From Clostridia bacterium (GTDB taxonomy: Bacteria; Bacillota; Clostridia; Christensenellales; Borkfalkiaceae), in assembly GCA_017463325.1 (NCBI GenBank), contig JAFTPK010000002.1:1-64000 (forward strand): DNA of 64,000 nt, read 5' to 3'. Made by a program: the position numbers and the translations under genes. Numbering within the stretch: position 1 is the first letter of the stretch; each line of letters opens with the position of its first letter. The notes under the pieces were generated by a model. That model was not told the origin of the DNA and did not search any database. It was given only the letters and a program-made list of their open reading frames with translations. Positions 1-8,400 of the stretch are shown here, piece by piece.

Positions 1-291
1 ATCTTTTTCGTTTTTGGCGGTACGGATTAGGATACGGTGATACCATTCGTTTTTCCAAAACCGAACGTCGGATATGGAAAGATACAAATGCTTGCCTGCT
101 TGGTTGCGAATAAATACGGAAAACCAGTAATGGCTTTTGCTGGAAACAATCAACGTCCAACCATTTTCGTTGCAGAGCGCGCGCAAATAATTTATGTATT
201 TGCGTTGGAAAGCTTTATAATCTTCGCCCGTGTCGCAACCCGTGGAAAAGGTGTAGTGAAGATACTTTTCAAGTTCGTGTAATTTTGCCAT
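1..291 (-). CDS. Hypothetical mobile-element protein, 3' end outside the window
   Basis: The minus-strand frame from ATG at 291 stays open to the window edge, giving 97 residues that begin MAKLHELEKYLHYTF and contain several aromatic residues but no motif I recognise. An AGGAG box sits about ten bases upstream, inside the end of the next gene. It lies one base after the stop of the upstream gene, so it is the fourth gene of a compact minus-strand operon (1242 to 1). No function can be given. The setting, small AT-rich genes beside a tRNA attachment site, suggests cargo of an integrative element or prophage. Confidence 0.7.
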   Translation of the reverse strand, partial: MAKLHELEKYLHYTFSTGCDTGEDYKAFQRKYINYLRALCNENGWTLIVSSKSHYWFSVFIRNQAGKHLYLSISDVRFWKNEWYHRILIRTAKNEKD

Positions 292-292
292 T

Positions 293-586
293 TTAATAAA
301 TCTCCTGTTCGTAAAATTTTTCTAAAACGTCGTTAAGACTTTTATTTTTAATCTTTTTCCATTTTGCAGCGATATAATCTCCTAACGAGCCGAGAGGGGT
401 GCGGTTGCTATCTTCAATATAGCAATCGTGAACGAAATCAACATATTCAAGTAAGCCTTTGATACCATACTTTTTGTCAATATCATTATAAACGCCTGTA
501 TGGAAGATGTACGCTTTCGAGCCTTGCTCAAAGGTGAAAGTGTGTTTGCCGTAAGTAACAGTAAATTTTAATTCTTTTTCAATCAT
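293..586 (-). CDS. Hypothetical protein, mobile-element operon
   Basis: A 97-residue protein starting MIEKELKFTVTYGKH, with an N-terminal beta-rich segment and a lysine-rich C-terminal half. It has no signal peptide, no membrane segment and no motif I can name. Its ATG overlaps the stop of the upstream gene (ATGA at 583-586), and its stop is one base from the next start, so it is translationally coupled on both sides. It probably belongs to an integrated element. Function unknown. Confidence 0.65.
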   Translation of the reverse strand: MIEKELKFTVTYGKHTFTFEQGSKAYIFHTGVYNDIDKKYGIKGLLEYVDFVHDCYIEDSNRTPLGSLGDYIAAKWKKIKNKSLNDVLEKFYEQEIY

Positions 587-1017
587 AAGTTTTCTCCTTC
601 TTCTTTTTGAATTTCAATATTTAATTTTTTGCAAAGCTGTAAAATAGGAGCATAGAAAGCTCTGTCGTGGTGGACGTAAGCTTTAATGCAATCGCTGGGG
701 CAGTTTTTGCTGTTGCCACGGAATTGATTAGTAAAGGCTTTGAAATCCGCAGCGTAATCTACAAGGTCGGGATTTGCGCGGAAGTACATATACCATAAAT
801 ACCGATAAAATGCCGTATAGTTGGATATAGGCAGTTTTTGTCCGCAAAGGACAATGTGCGTAGCCCATTCACCTTTTTTACAAGGATAGCCTTGCTCGTT
901 GCGTTTACAGTCTTGCAGGTGGGCTTCAATACTTTTATACTTACCGTCAAAATCGACGAAAGCATAAAAGGTGCAAAAGCGTTTATCGCCTTTACCGCTA
1001 CATTCTAAAGTTTTCAT
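583..1017 (-). CDS. Hypothetical cysteine-containing protein, mobile-element operon
   Basis: A 144-residue soluble protein preceded by an AAAGGAG box. Seven cysteines are spread through it, including CKRNEQGYPCKKG near residue 40 and CPSDC near residue 107, which could bind metal but do not match a pattern I know. It shares the minus-strand operon with its neighbours and overlaps the next start by four bases. No function is proposed. Confidence 0.65.
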   Translation of the reverse strand: MKTLECSGKGDKRFCTFYAFVDFDGKYKSIEAHLQDCKRNEQGYPCKKGEWATHIVLCGQKLPISNYTAFYRYLWYMYFRANPDLVDYAADFKAFTNQFRGNSKNCPSDCIKAYVHHDRAFYAPILQLCKKLNIEIQKEEGENL

Positions 1018-1035
1018 TTTTCTATCTCCTTTTTA

Positions 1036-1242
1036 TTAAAATTCGTTTTCATAAATTTGAATACGTCCTTTATAATCTTCTAAAGACGCGTATTCGGTTT
1101 CGAGTTCCCGTTCAAGGCGATCAATTTTCTTTTGCCGTAAAGGGGAATCGGGTTGTGATTCTACGTCACGAAGTTCTTCTTTAATTTCTTCGATACGTCT
1201 TTCGCAATCTTTTTTCCATTGGTAAATAGGTGGTGTTTTCAT
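1036..1242 (-). CDS. Small coiled-coil protein, first gene of the mobile-element operon
   Basis: A 68-residue, highly charged protein. Residues 10-60 are alternating Glu/Lys/Arg with regularly spaced Ile/Leu, as in a short coiled coil (for example RRIEEIKEELRDVES). AAGGAG precedes the ATG at good spacing. It is the first visible gene of the minus-strand run that continues off the left edge. No family was recognised. Confidence 0.6.
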   Translation of the reverse strand: MKTPPIYQWKKDCERRIEEIKEELRDVESQPDSPLRQKKIDRLERELETEYASLEDYKGRIQIYENEF

Positions 1243-1339
1243 AGATATTTCTCCTTATTTTTTAATCTTCATCAATTTTTGTATTTCGCCATAAATTAGT
1301 ATCAATTTTTTCAAAACCAGTTTGTAAGTAATATAAGAT

Positions 1340-1385
1340 CTTAAAAAGAAAAAGGTCTTATCGAGCGTGTTGGCTCGGATAAGAC
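1340..1385 (-). terminator. Rho-independent terminator, minus strand
   Basis: Arms GTCTTATCGAGC (1355-1366) and GCTCGGATAAGAC (1373-1385) pair over 12 bp with one bulged base. On the minus strand the stem is followed by CTTTTTCTTTTT. It would end minus-strand transcription coming from the attachment-site side and insulate the four-gene operon to its left. Confidence 0.7.
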
Positions 1386-1486
1386 GGGGTATTGGAAAGT
1401 TTTTTAATTTGTATTATAAGGCATACAAGGGAATTGTATTTTCTTTGTATGGTTTTTATACTAAATTTAATTATAATAAAATAATT

Positions 1487-1511
1487 GACAGGATATTATC
1501 CTGTCGACTGC
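1487..1511 (+). other. Degenerate tRNA-Leu 3'-end-like att site
   Basis: GACAGGATA-T-TATCCTGTC is a perfect inverted repeat followed by GACTGC. It can be read as a tRNA T-arm: stem ACAGG, seven-base loop ATATTAT, stem CCTGT, then acceptor-like CGACTGC. The block TCCTGTCGACTGC (1499-1511) matches TCCTGTCGACCGC of the tRNA-Leu 3' end at 1648-1660 with one difference. The loop lacks the conserved TTC, so it is not a working tRNA. I read it as an attachment-site relic or a recombinase-binding repeat. Confidence 0.45.
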
Positions 1512-1640
1512 GGGAAAATGGAAAACGACAAAAAAATCATTGCTTTTTTGCATAAAAAAATGTAAAAACAATTTGGAACCTATTTGGTACCTGTTGGCTG
1601 AAAGCCTTGAAAATAAAGGGGTTTTGAAGGGGCAGTAGGT

Positions 1641-1663
1641 GTTCAATTCCTGTCGACCGCACC
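1641..1663 (+). other. tRNA-Leu 3' end used as attachment site
   Basis: TTCAATTCCTGTCGACCGC followed by ACCA is the T-loop, T-stem 3' strand and acceptor 3' strand with CCA of a bacterial tRNA-Leu, whose 5' acceptor would be GCGGTCG. The bases upstream (GGCAGTAGGTG) do not form the required ACAGG stem strand, and no D-arm or anticodon arm is present. Only the 3' portion is here, as expected for the displaced end of an element integrated into the gene. The full tRNA-Leu should lie beyond the left edge on the + strand. Confidence 0.7.
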
Positions 1664-1711
1664 AAAATCGGGTAATTATGCAAAATAAGCGCATAAATGC
1701 CCGATTTTTTT
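1664..1711 (+). terminator. Terminator after the tRNA-Leu 3' end
   Basis: AAAATCGGG and CCCGATTTT form the outer stem, an inner ATGC/GCAT pair extends it, and a run of seven T follows. It directly abuts the CCA end, as usual for a tRNA terminator, and supports the reading that chromosomal sequence starts to the right. Confidence 0.75.
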
Positions 1712-1765
1712 GCATATTTGACGTGTTTATGCAGTCGAAAACAGCGAATTTTTCAATTTATACCG

Positions 1766-1788
1766 TTTTTGGTGCGCGTTTTGGTGTC
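1766..1788 (-). repeat. GGTGCGC..TTGGTGT motif, first copy
   Basis: TTTTTGGTGCGCGTTTTGGTGTC here matches TTTTTGGTGCGCATTTGGTGTA at 2116-2139. On the minus strand both read ACACCAAA..GCGCACCAAAAA. They may be residues of the 3' ends of two related integrase genes lost at this site, but no open frame proves it. Confidence 0.3.
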
Positions 1789-1820
1789 CACTTCAAAGTC
1801 GTATTTTTATCCACATAGCA

Positions 1821-1856
1821 AAAGCCGTTCGAGTGATTTTCTCAAACGGCTTTTTT
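1821..1856. terminator. Terminator downstream of the integrase remnant
   Basis: GCCGTTCGAG (1824-1833) pairs with CTCAAACGGC (1841-1850) with one wobble, followed by TTTTTT on the + strand. On the minus strand it lies just past the integrase remnant stop and is followed by a shorter T run, so it may work in both directions. Confidence 0.7.
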
Positions 1857-1866
1857 GCTTGATTTT

Positions 1867-2052
1867 TTAGAATTCAAATTGTACCAAATCCATTTGCGCG
1901 GTCATGAATTTATCAGGGAAGTGGGTATATACACGTCCGACAAGGCGTTCGGAACTATCTCCCATCCAAGTATCTACAATGTCAGGTCTTACGTATTGTA
2001 CGCAAGTCGTCGCATAGGTATGGCGTAGTGCCGAGTAATGTGTCTGCTCATT
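1867..2052 (-). pseudogene. Tyrosine recombinase (integrase), C-terminal remnant
   Basis: Translating the minus strand gives 61 residues ending in TAA at 1867. They include HYSALRHTYATT, which is integrase box II with its Arg and His, and GDSSERLVGRVYTHF, which holds the Tyr nucleophile and the following T-H. An in-frame TAG (2053-2055) interrupts the frame and no start codon or ribosome site lies upstream, so the N-terminal core-binding and most of the catalytic domain are gone. It sits about 200 bases right of the tRNA-Leu attachment end, outside the element that lies to the left, so it probably comes from another element that used the same site. Confidence 0.75.
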
Positions 2053-2115
2053 CTATCGATATTACGACTTACCAGAGAATACTTGGCTATGGCAATGTTT
2101 ATTTAATTTTCAAAA

Positions 2116-2139
2116 AATTTTTGGTGCGCATTTGGTGTA
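2116..2139 (-). repeat. GGTGCGC..TTGGTGT motif, second copy
   Basis: Second copy of the motif at 1766-1788, about 350 bases away. The surrounding 2056-2220 stretch has no convincing gene and stop codons in all frames; it looks like decayed element sequence. Confidence 0.3.
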
Positions 2140-2274
2140 GCATTGATAGAGAAAAACTTTTTAGTATTCCTGTGACGAGCGCGCGGCTTTCTTGTGTGCG
2201 CGCGACAAAATAAAATGTGTTATAGCAAAAAATATGTTATAATCAATTGTTTAAAAATTAAGTTTACGTTTTTT

Positions 2275-2308
2275 CCTGCGTTTGTAATTAAAATAAACGC
2301 AGGTTTTT
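2275..2308 (+). terminator. Rho-independent terminator
   Basis: CCTGCGTTT (2275-2283) and AAACGCAGG (2295-2303) form a nine-pair stem followed by TTTTT. It separates the decayed integration region from the promoter of the large surface-protein gene. The bases between 2310 and 2400 are A/T-rich, with nothing else recognisable. Confidence 0.75.
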
Positions 2309-2400
2309 CAAATTTAGGGGCAAAAAGGCAATTTTGGGAATTTTTTTAACAAAAAAATAAAAAAAATTTTCAAAAAATTTAAAAAATAGATTTAAAATAG

Positions 2401-2429
2401 TTGACAAAATTCATTTTGTCGATTAAAAT
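2401..2429 (+). promoter_or_regulatory. Promoter with embedded operator palindrome
   Basis: TTGACA (2401-2406), 17-base spacer, TAAAAT (2424-2429): a near-consensus vegetative promoter about 45 bases before the ribosome site of the giant lipoprotein gene. GACAAAAT-TC-ATTTTGTC (2403-2420) is a perfect 8-bp inverted repeat covering the -35 box and most of the spacer. This is the classic place for a repressor operator. The repressor is not identifiable from the window. Confidence 0.75.
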
Positions 2430-2483
2430 TAAAATATGTCCGTATATTTACACGGATAAATTTCATTTTCAGGAGAAGTCTTT

Positions 2484-5400
2484 ATGAAAGCAAAGAGATT
2501 TTTGCATGCTTTGCGCTTGGCGATCATGGCAATGATGATGGTCGTTCTGGGCGTGGTTGCAACAGCTTGTAGAGACAAAGAAGAAAAGAGCGGTCCTGAG
2601 GTTGGCGTATATTGCTGTTACGACAACGGGGACGACAATACGGCTCTTGCTCTGACGGAGGGCAGGAAGTTCGTGCTCACCATGAACGGGACGCAGCAAT
2701 CGGGTACATATTCCTTGACCGATTTGACGCTGACTCTTACGTTCAGTAACGATTCTACGATCACGGCCGCGTATGAAACGACGGTGATCACTATGACGAT
2801 CGAGAACGTATCGTTGAAATTCTATAAAACGATATCCTATTCGGTTGCCTACGATTCCAAGGGCGGCTCGGCGGTTGACGCGGCTACCGTACTGAACGGT
2901 AAGACGCTTGAAAAGCCTACCAACCCTACGCGTAGCGGCTATGAGTTTATCGGCTGGTATACGGACAGCGCCTTTAAGACGCCGTTCCTGTTCGGCACGC
3001 AGAAGATCGTCGGCGATACCACGCTGTACGCGCGTTGGGTCGTTTCCGATCCCGAGGCGGCGGAATATACCGTAGATTTCGACCTCGGCTATGCGGCGCA
3101 AGCGCCTCAGGCGGTTTCGACGATTGACGGAAAGCTCTATAATGCTACCGTGCCTACGCCTACGCGTAGCGGTTATACGTTCGGCGGCTGGGCGATCAGC
3201 ATGTACGACGACGCATCCAAGCTTTCCTATATGTTCGTAGACGGTATGGAGGTGTCCGAAGACATCACCCTGCACGCTGTTTGGAACGTAGTTGGCGGCA
3301 GCAAGCTTGCTACGCCCGTAGTCAACGTATTCCCCAACGCGATTTCTTGGAATGCGATTGACGGCGTCAGCACGTACAAGGTAGAAGTGAGCGGTCCTGA
3401 CGGGTTTGAAGCAATCTCTACGACGACGGGTAGCACGACGTACAACGTACCGTTCGGCGATTCGCCCATCGGCGATTACACCGTAAAGGTGACCGCGGTT
3501 GCGTCCGATTCGTCCAAGAATTCTGAAACGGCGGTAAGATACTACGTCAATAATGCGCTTTCCCGCGTTTCTCATTTCAGCGTAAATGGGACGGTGGTAA
3601 GCTGGAATACGGTGGAAAACGCTACGAACTATCTTCTTACGATCGTTTGCGGCGATAGCAACCACAACCACGTCAACAAGGACATGGGTGCGGCGACGAG
3701 CTATGATTTCGCTACCTGCGTCATGCCGACGGAGGGTATTAAGTTTGCGGTAACGACGGCGGCGGAGGGCTACGTGCCTATGACGTCGAGAACGTTCACG
3801 TATGAAAAGGGCTTAGGGCAGCTTACCGGTCTTGCAATCGACGAAGCGACGGAAACCCTTAGCTGGAACGCGGTGGAAAATGCAGACGGCTACGTCGTTT
3901 CCATCAAGTGCGGAAATGCCGCGCACAATCATGAGGCGGCAGTTGTGAAAGGCACGAGTTACAGCCTCAAAGAATGTGAAAATATCACGGACGGGATCAA
4001 AATTAACGTCTATGCGTTCGCAGATGGTTACGGCGCGACCCCCGTCGAGAATATTATTTATAATAAGACCGTTCTCGCTGCGCCCAGCGTAGTGAAGATT
4101 GACGGCGCTACCATGACTTGGCGCACGGTAAGCGGCGCGACGGGTTACACGGTGAAAATCGGCGATAAGACGTTTACTACGACGACGAATTCCATTGAAT
4201 TGAGCGCGCAGCAGATCTCTTGGGTAGCTGCGGCGGACTATAAGATCAGTATTCAGGCAAAGGGCGCGAACAACGCGACCTCGCTTTGGAGCGACGAGAT
4301 TGACGTTCGTTACTATGCAATGTACACCTCGATCGCATACGAGGCGGGCGAAGTGTCCTGGAACCACGTAATCGGCGCGACGTCGTACGAAGTACGCGTC
4401 AACGAGGGTACGCCCGTAGTCGTTGAGGACGGCGCGAATTTCGCGAAGGTTGCCCTCACCAAATCGGGTGACAATAAAATTGAAGTGCGTTACTACGACG
4501 GCACGAACTATTCGAGCTGGGTAGCGACGACGGTAAAGGCGTATAAAGTCGAATTCGATACCATGGTAATCGGTACGGAATTTGCTACGCAGTACAAAGC
4601 GGTGGGCGATCCCGTGGATTCCTTCGACGGTTCTTCGTTGAAGAAGAGCGGTTATACCTTCTATGGCTGGTATAAGACGAATGCAGTCGGCGCGGGTAAT
4701 GCGGAGCTTTACACCGACCGTTATTTCCGCGGCACGGCAGACGTGAAATTGTACGCGGACTACACGCCCAACACCTATACGGTTACGTATGAATACGGCG
4801 TAGGCGGTTCGGGCACGGAAACGAGCGTAAAGGTTACGTACAGCAAAGACTTTGAAATGACCATTCCTACGACGACCGATCCCACGAAAGCGTTCGGCGG
4901 CTGGTATAGCGCGCCCGGCGGCACGGGTATCCGTTTCACGGACGAATACGGCGTCAGCGTAAATCCTTGGAGCATTGCGGTGGAAGATTTGACCGCAGGC
5001 AACACGGAGGGTACGGTTGCGTATGCATTCTGGAAGGACATGGTCCTTGACTATCAGCTCACCAAAGTTGGCGGCGTGACCGCATACAAAGTATCCAAGG
5101 GTGCGAGAATTAACCTCGTCACCGAGGTAACCATTCCCGTAACGTATATGGGTATTCCCGTTAAGGAAATTGCTCCGCACGCGTTTAAGGATTGTACCAA
5201 ATTAAAGAAGATCAACATTCCCAACACGATCGAGGATATTTCCGTAGAGCCGAACAGCTCGTTTACGGGTTGTACCTATCTGGAAGAGATCAACATAACG
5301 GAGGTTGCGGGTAACAAGATCATTCGTTACTGGTCGAAGGACGGCGTTCTGTTCGACAACGGTAGATTAGACGAAATGCCTTGCACGGAAGTTGCGGCGT

Positions 5401-8400
5401 TCCCTATGGCGTACAAGGAAAAGGATTACGTCATGCCCGAAGGCGTTGAGGTAATTCCTTACAGAGTGTTCTACGGCGCAGTCATTGAAACGATCACCAT
5501 TCCTGCAAGCGTAGAAACGATCGAGAACGACGCGTTCTATTCTGCTAAGATCGTGCAGGTAGATTTCGCGGAAGCTACGGACGCTAACGCAAGCTTGACG
5601 ATTGAAAAGAGTGCGTTCCGTTCTTGTAGCTCGTTGAAGGTCGTCAATCTTCCCGCACACCTTACCTCGCTTGCAACGACGAGATATTACGTTACGGGCG
5701 AAACGACTACGGAACCTGTTTACGATAACATCACGACGAGTAACTACGAGTTCGTAGAAGACTCGTTCATGGATTGTTCTTATTTGGAAGAGATCAACGT
5801 AGCTTCGGGCAACGCTTTGTATAGCTCGGTAGGCGGCGTTCTCTTCAATAAAAATCAAACGGTTGCGTTGTATGCGCCCCGTCGCATTGATTTGACGGCG
5901 ACGAACGGCAAATACACCATGCCCGTAAGCGTCAACAAGGTTGCCCCCGGCGCGTTTATCTATTCGTATAATATCACCGAGTTGGTACTCCCTGCGTCCG
6001 TAACCGAGATCGGCGAATGGGCGTTCTATAACAGCTATTATATCAAGAAAATCACCTTCCAAGGCGGTGGTTTTAACGACGTTTCGATCGGTGACTACGC
6101 GTTCCGTAGCTGCTCCGATATCGAAGAGATCGTCTTTGAGAAGGGCAGTAAGGTAACGACGATCGGCGAAGGCGCGTTCATGTATAACTATGATATCAAA
6201 TCGCTGACGTTGCCTGCGTCCATTGAAGAGATCGGCGATATCGCGTTCTACGGTTGGTATTATTTGACGGAGCTTTCGTTTGAAGAAACGACGAAGGACG
6301 GTGCGAGCCTTTCTTTCGGCGACTACGTCTTCTATAATTCCCGTATTTCCAAGATCTGGTTGCCCGCACAGGTGACCGAGCTTGGCGGCTTGCTTAACGG
6401 TCTTAGCTATTTGAATAAAGTAGAAGTGTCCGATAATAACGACACCTACTTTGCAGATACGGAGGGTATTCTGTTCAACAAGACCATGACGGAGATTTTG
6501 TACTATCCCGCAGGTAAAAAGGACGCATACACCCTTCCCGCATCCGTAACCAAGATCGGCGCGGGCGTATTCAGAAACAACCGTAACATCACTTCGTTTA
6601 CGATCGGTAAGAACGTAACGGAGATTGCGGACGGCGCGTTCCGTGGCTGTCTGCTGTTGAAGACGATCACGTTTGAAGCGGGCGGCACGCAGCCTCTCGT
6701 GATCGGACCTAACGTGTTCCGTGACTGTAAATTGTTGACGACGATAGAGCTTCCTTCGCGTACGGAAAGCTACGGACAGTATGCCTTCTCGTATATGACG
6801 AAGCTTACGACGCTCAAGCTCAACGAAGGCTTGACGGAGCTTGCTGATTACGGTATTTGTTACAATGCCTCTTTGGAAACGGTGACGGTTCCTTCGACGG
6901 TGGAGAAGATCGGTTACTACTCGATCGCTAATAACGCAAAATTGAAAACGGTAACGTTTGCGAAGAATTCCTCGGGCGGTACCACCTTGAAGACGATCGG
7001 GTACTACGCTCTTGCTTACAACCCGAAGATCACCTCGATCACCATTCCTGCAACGGTAACGGATATTTACAACTACGCGTTCTATACCAACTATTCTAGC
7101 GCTACGCAGAGATCGCAGCTTCGAGAGGTTAAGTTTGAGGAAAACAGCCAGCTTGAAACGATTTGGCCGAATGCGTTCTACTACACCGGAAAGCTTGAAT
7201 CTATTACCATTCCCAAGAACGTAACGAATATTTACTACTATGCGTTCGCATATTCGGGCTTGAAGGAACTGAAATTCGAGGATGGTGGCACAAAGAACCT
7301 TGTAATCGGCGGCTCCTGCACCTATTATTCTTCGCCTACTTCCAAATCGCCGAGCTACGCTTACGGCTCTGCGTTCTATAACTGTTACGATTTGGAAACG
7401 GTCATCTTCCCCGCTCGTTTGAGAGAACTTGGGCAATACAGTTTCAATAATGCAAATTCGCTCAAAACGCTGAAATTTGCGCCCGACGGGCAGACGAGTA
7501 ACCTCAACCAGATCGGCTATTACTGTTTCAGATACTGCTATGCTTTGGAGGAGGTCGTTCTTCCCAAGTCGCTTGCAAACCTTGCGCCGCTTGACGATCA
7601 TCCCGTCTATGGCGGTCAGAACAACACGAGCTATATGTATAACCGTAAAGCGGTTGACGCGTATGCGTTCGGTTACTGTACCTCTTTGAAGACGGTTACG
7701 TTTGAAGCGGGTGGTACGCAGCCTATCTCCTTGGCGAACGGCGCGTTCTATTATTGCGAATCGTTGGAGGTCATCAACCTGCCTGGTCGTTTGACGGAAT
7801 ATCACGACTTGGACGGCAAAGACGTTCCTCCGTTCGGTACGGCGTATGCGTTCAGAACTAGCTCTTCGACGCCTTATCACGCATTCGATTTCTGTACCAA
7901 CCTGAAAGAGATCAACATTGCAGCCGACGAAATTGCGGAAAATATGTATCAATCCATTGACGGGATCGTGTACAGCAAGGACGGCAAGACGCTGCTCTAC
8001 TGCCCTCAAGGTAGAGAGAAAGCGGTTGTGATCCCCAAAGAAGTGGAGAGAATCGGCGACGGCTTGTACAACGAAGCGTTTGCGGGCTGTGCGAAGCTGA
8101 CGAGCGTTACCTTTGAGGACGGCGGCACCGCTCCCTTGATGATCGACTTGTACGCATTCCAGGATTGCGAGGCTTTGGAGGAGATTAAGCTTCCTAAGCG
8201 CGTGAACGTAATCAACCCGAATGCGTTTAGAAACTGTACCTCGCTGAAATCTGTTGAATTGTCGGCAGATCTTACCAGCTTCGACTCGACGGTATTCTTC
8301 GGGTGCGACTCGCTGGCTTCGATCAACATTCCTAAGGATAATAACTTCTACGTATCCGAGGGCGGCGTTGTGTACAACAGCGATAAGACCATTCTTTACT

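Noticed and set aside
1632..1663. Complete tRNA gene
   Set aside because: Only the T-loop to CCA part is present; the T-stem 5' strand, anticodon arm, D-arm and 5' acceptor are missing.
5367..8009. 880-codon open frame on the minus strand inside the giant LRR gene
   Set aside because: Antisense shadow: no signal, no known domain, low-complexity Arg/Val/Asp composition mirroring the repeats, and no ribosome site. Similar long antisense frames at 2469-3671, 3813-5180, 10620-11576 and 19907-21556 were dropped for the same reason.
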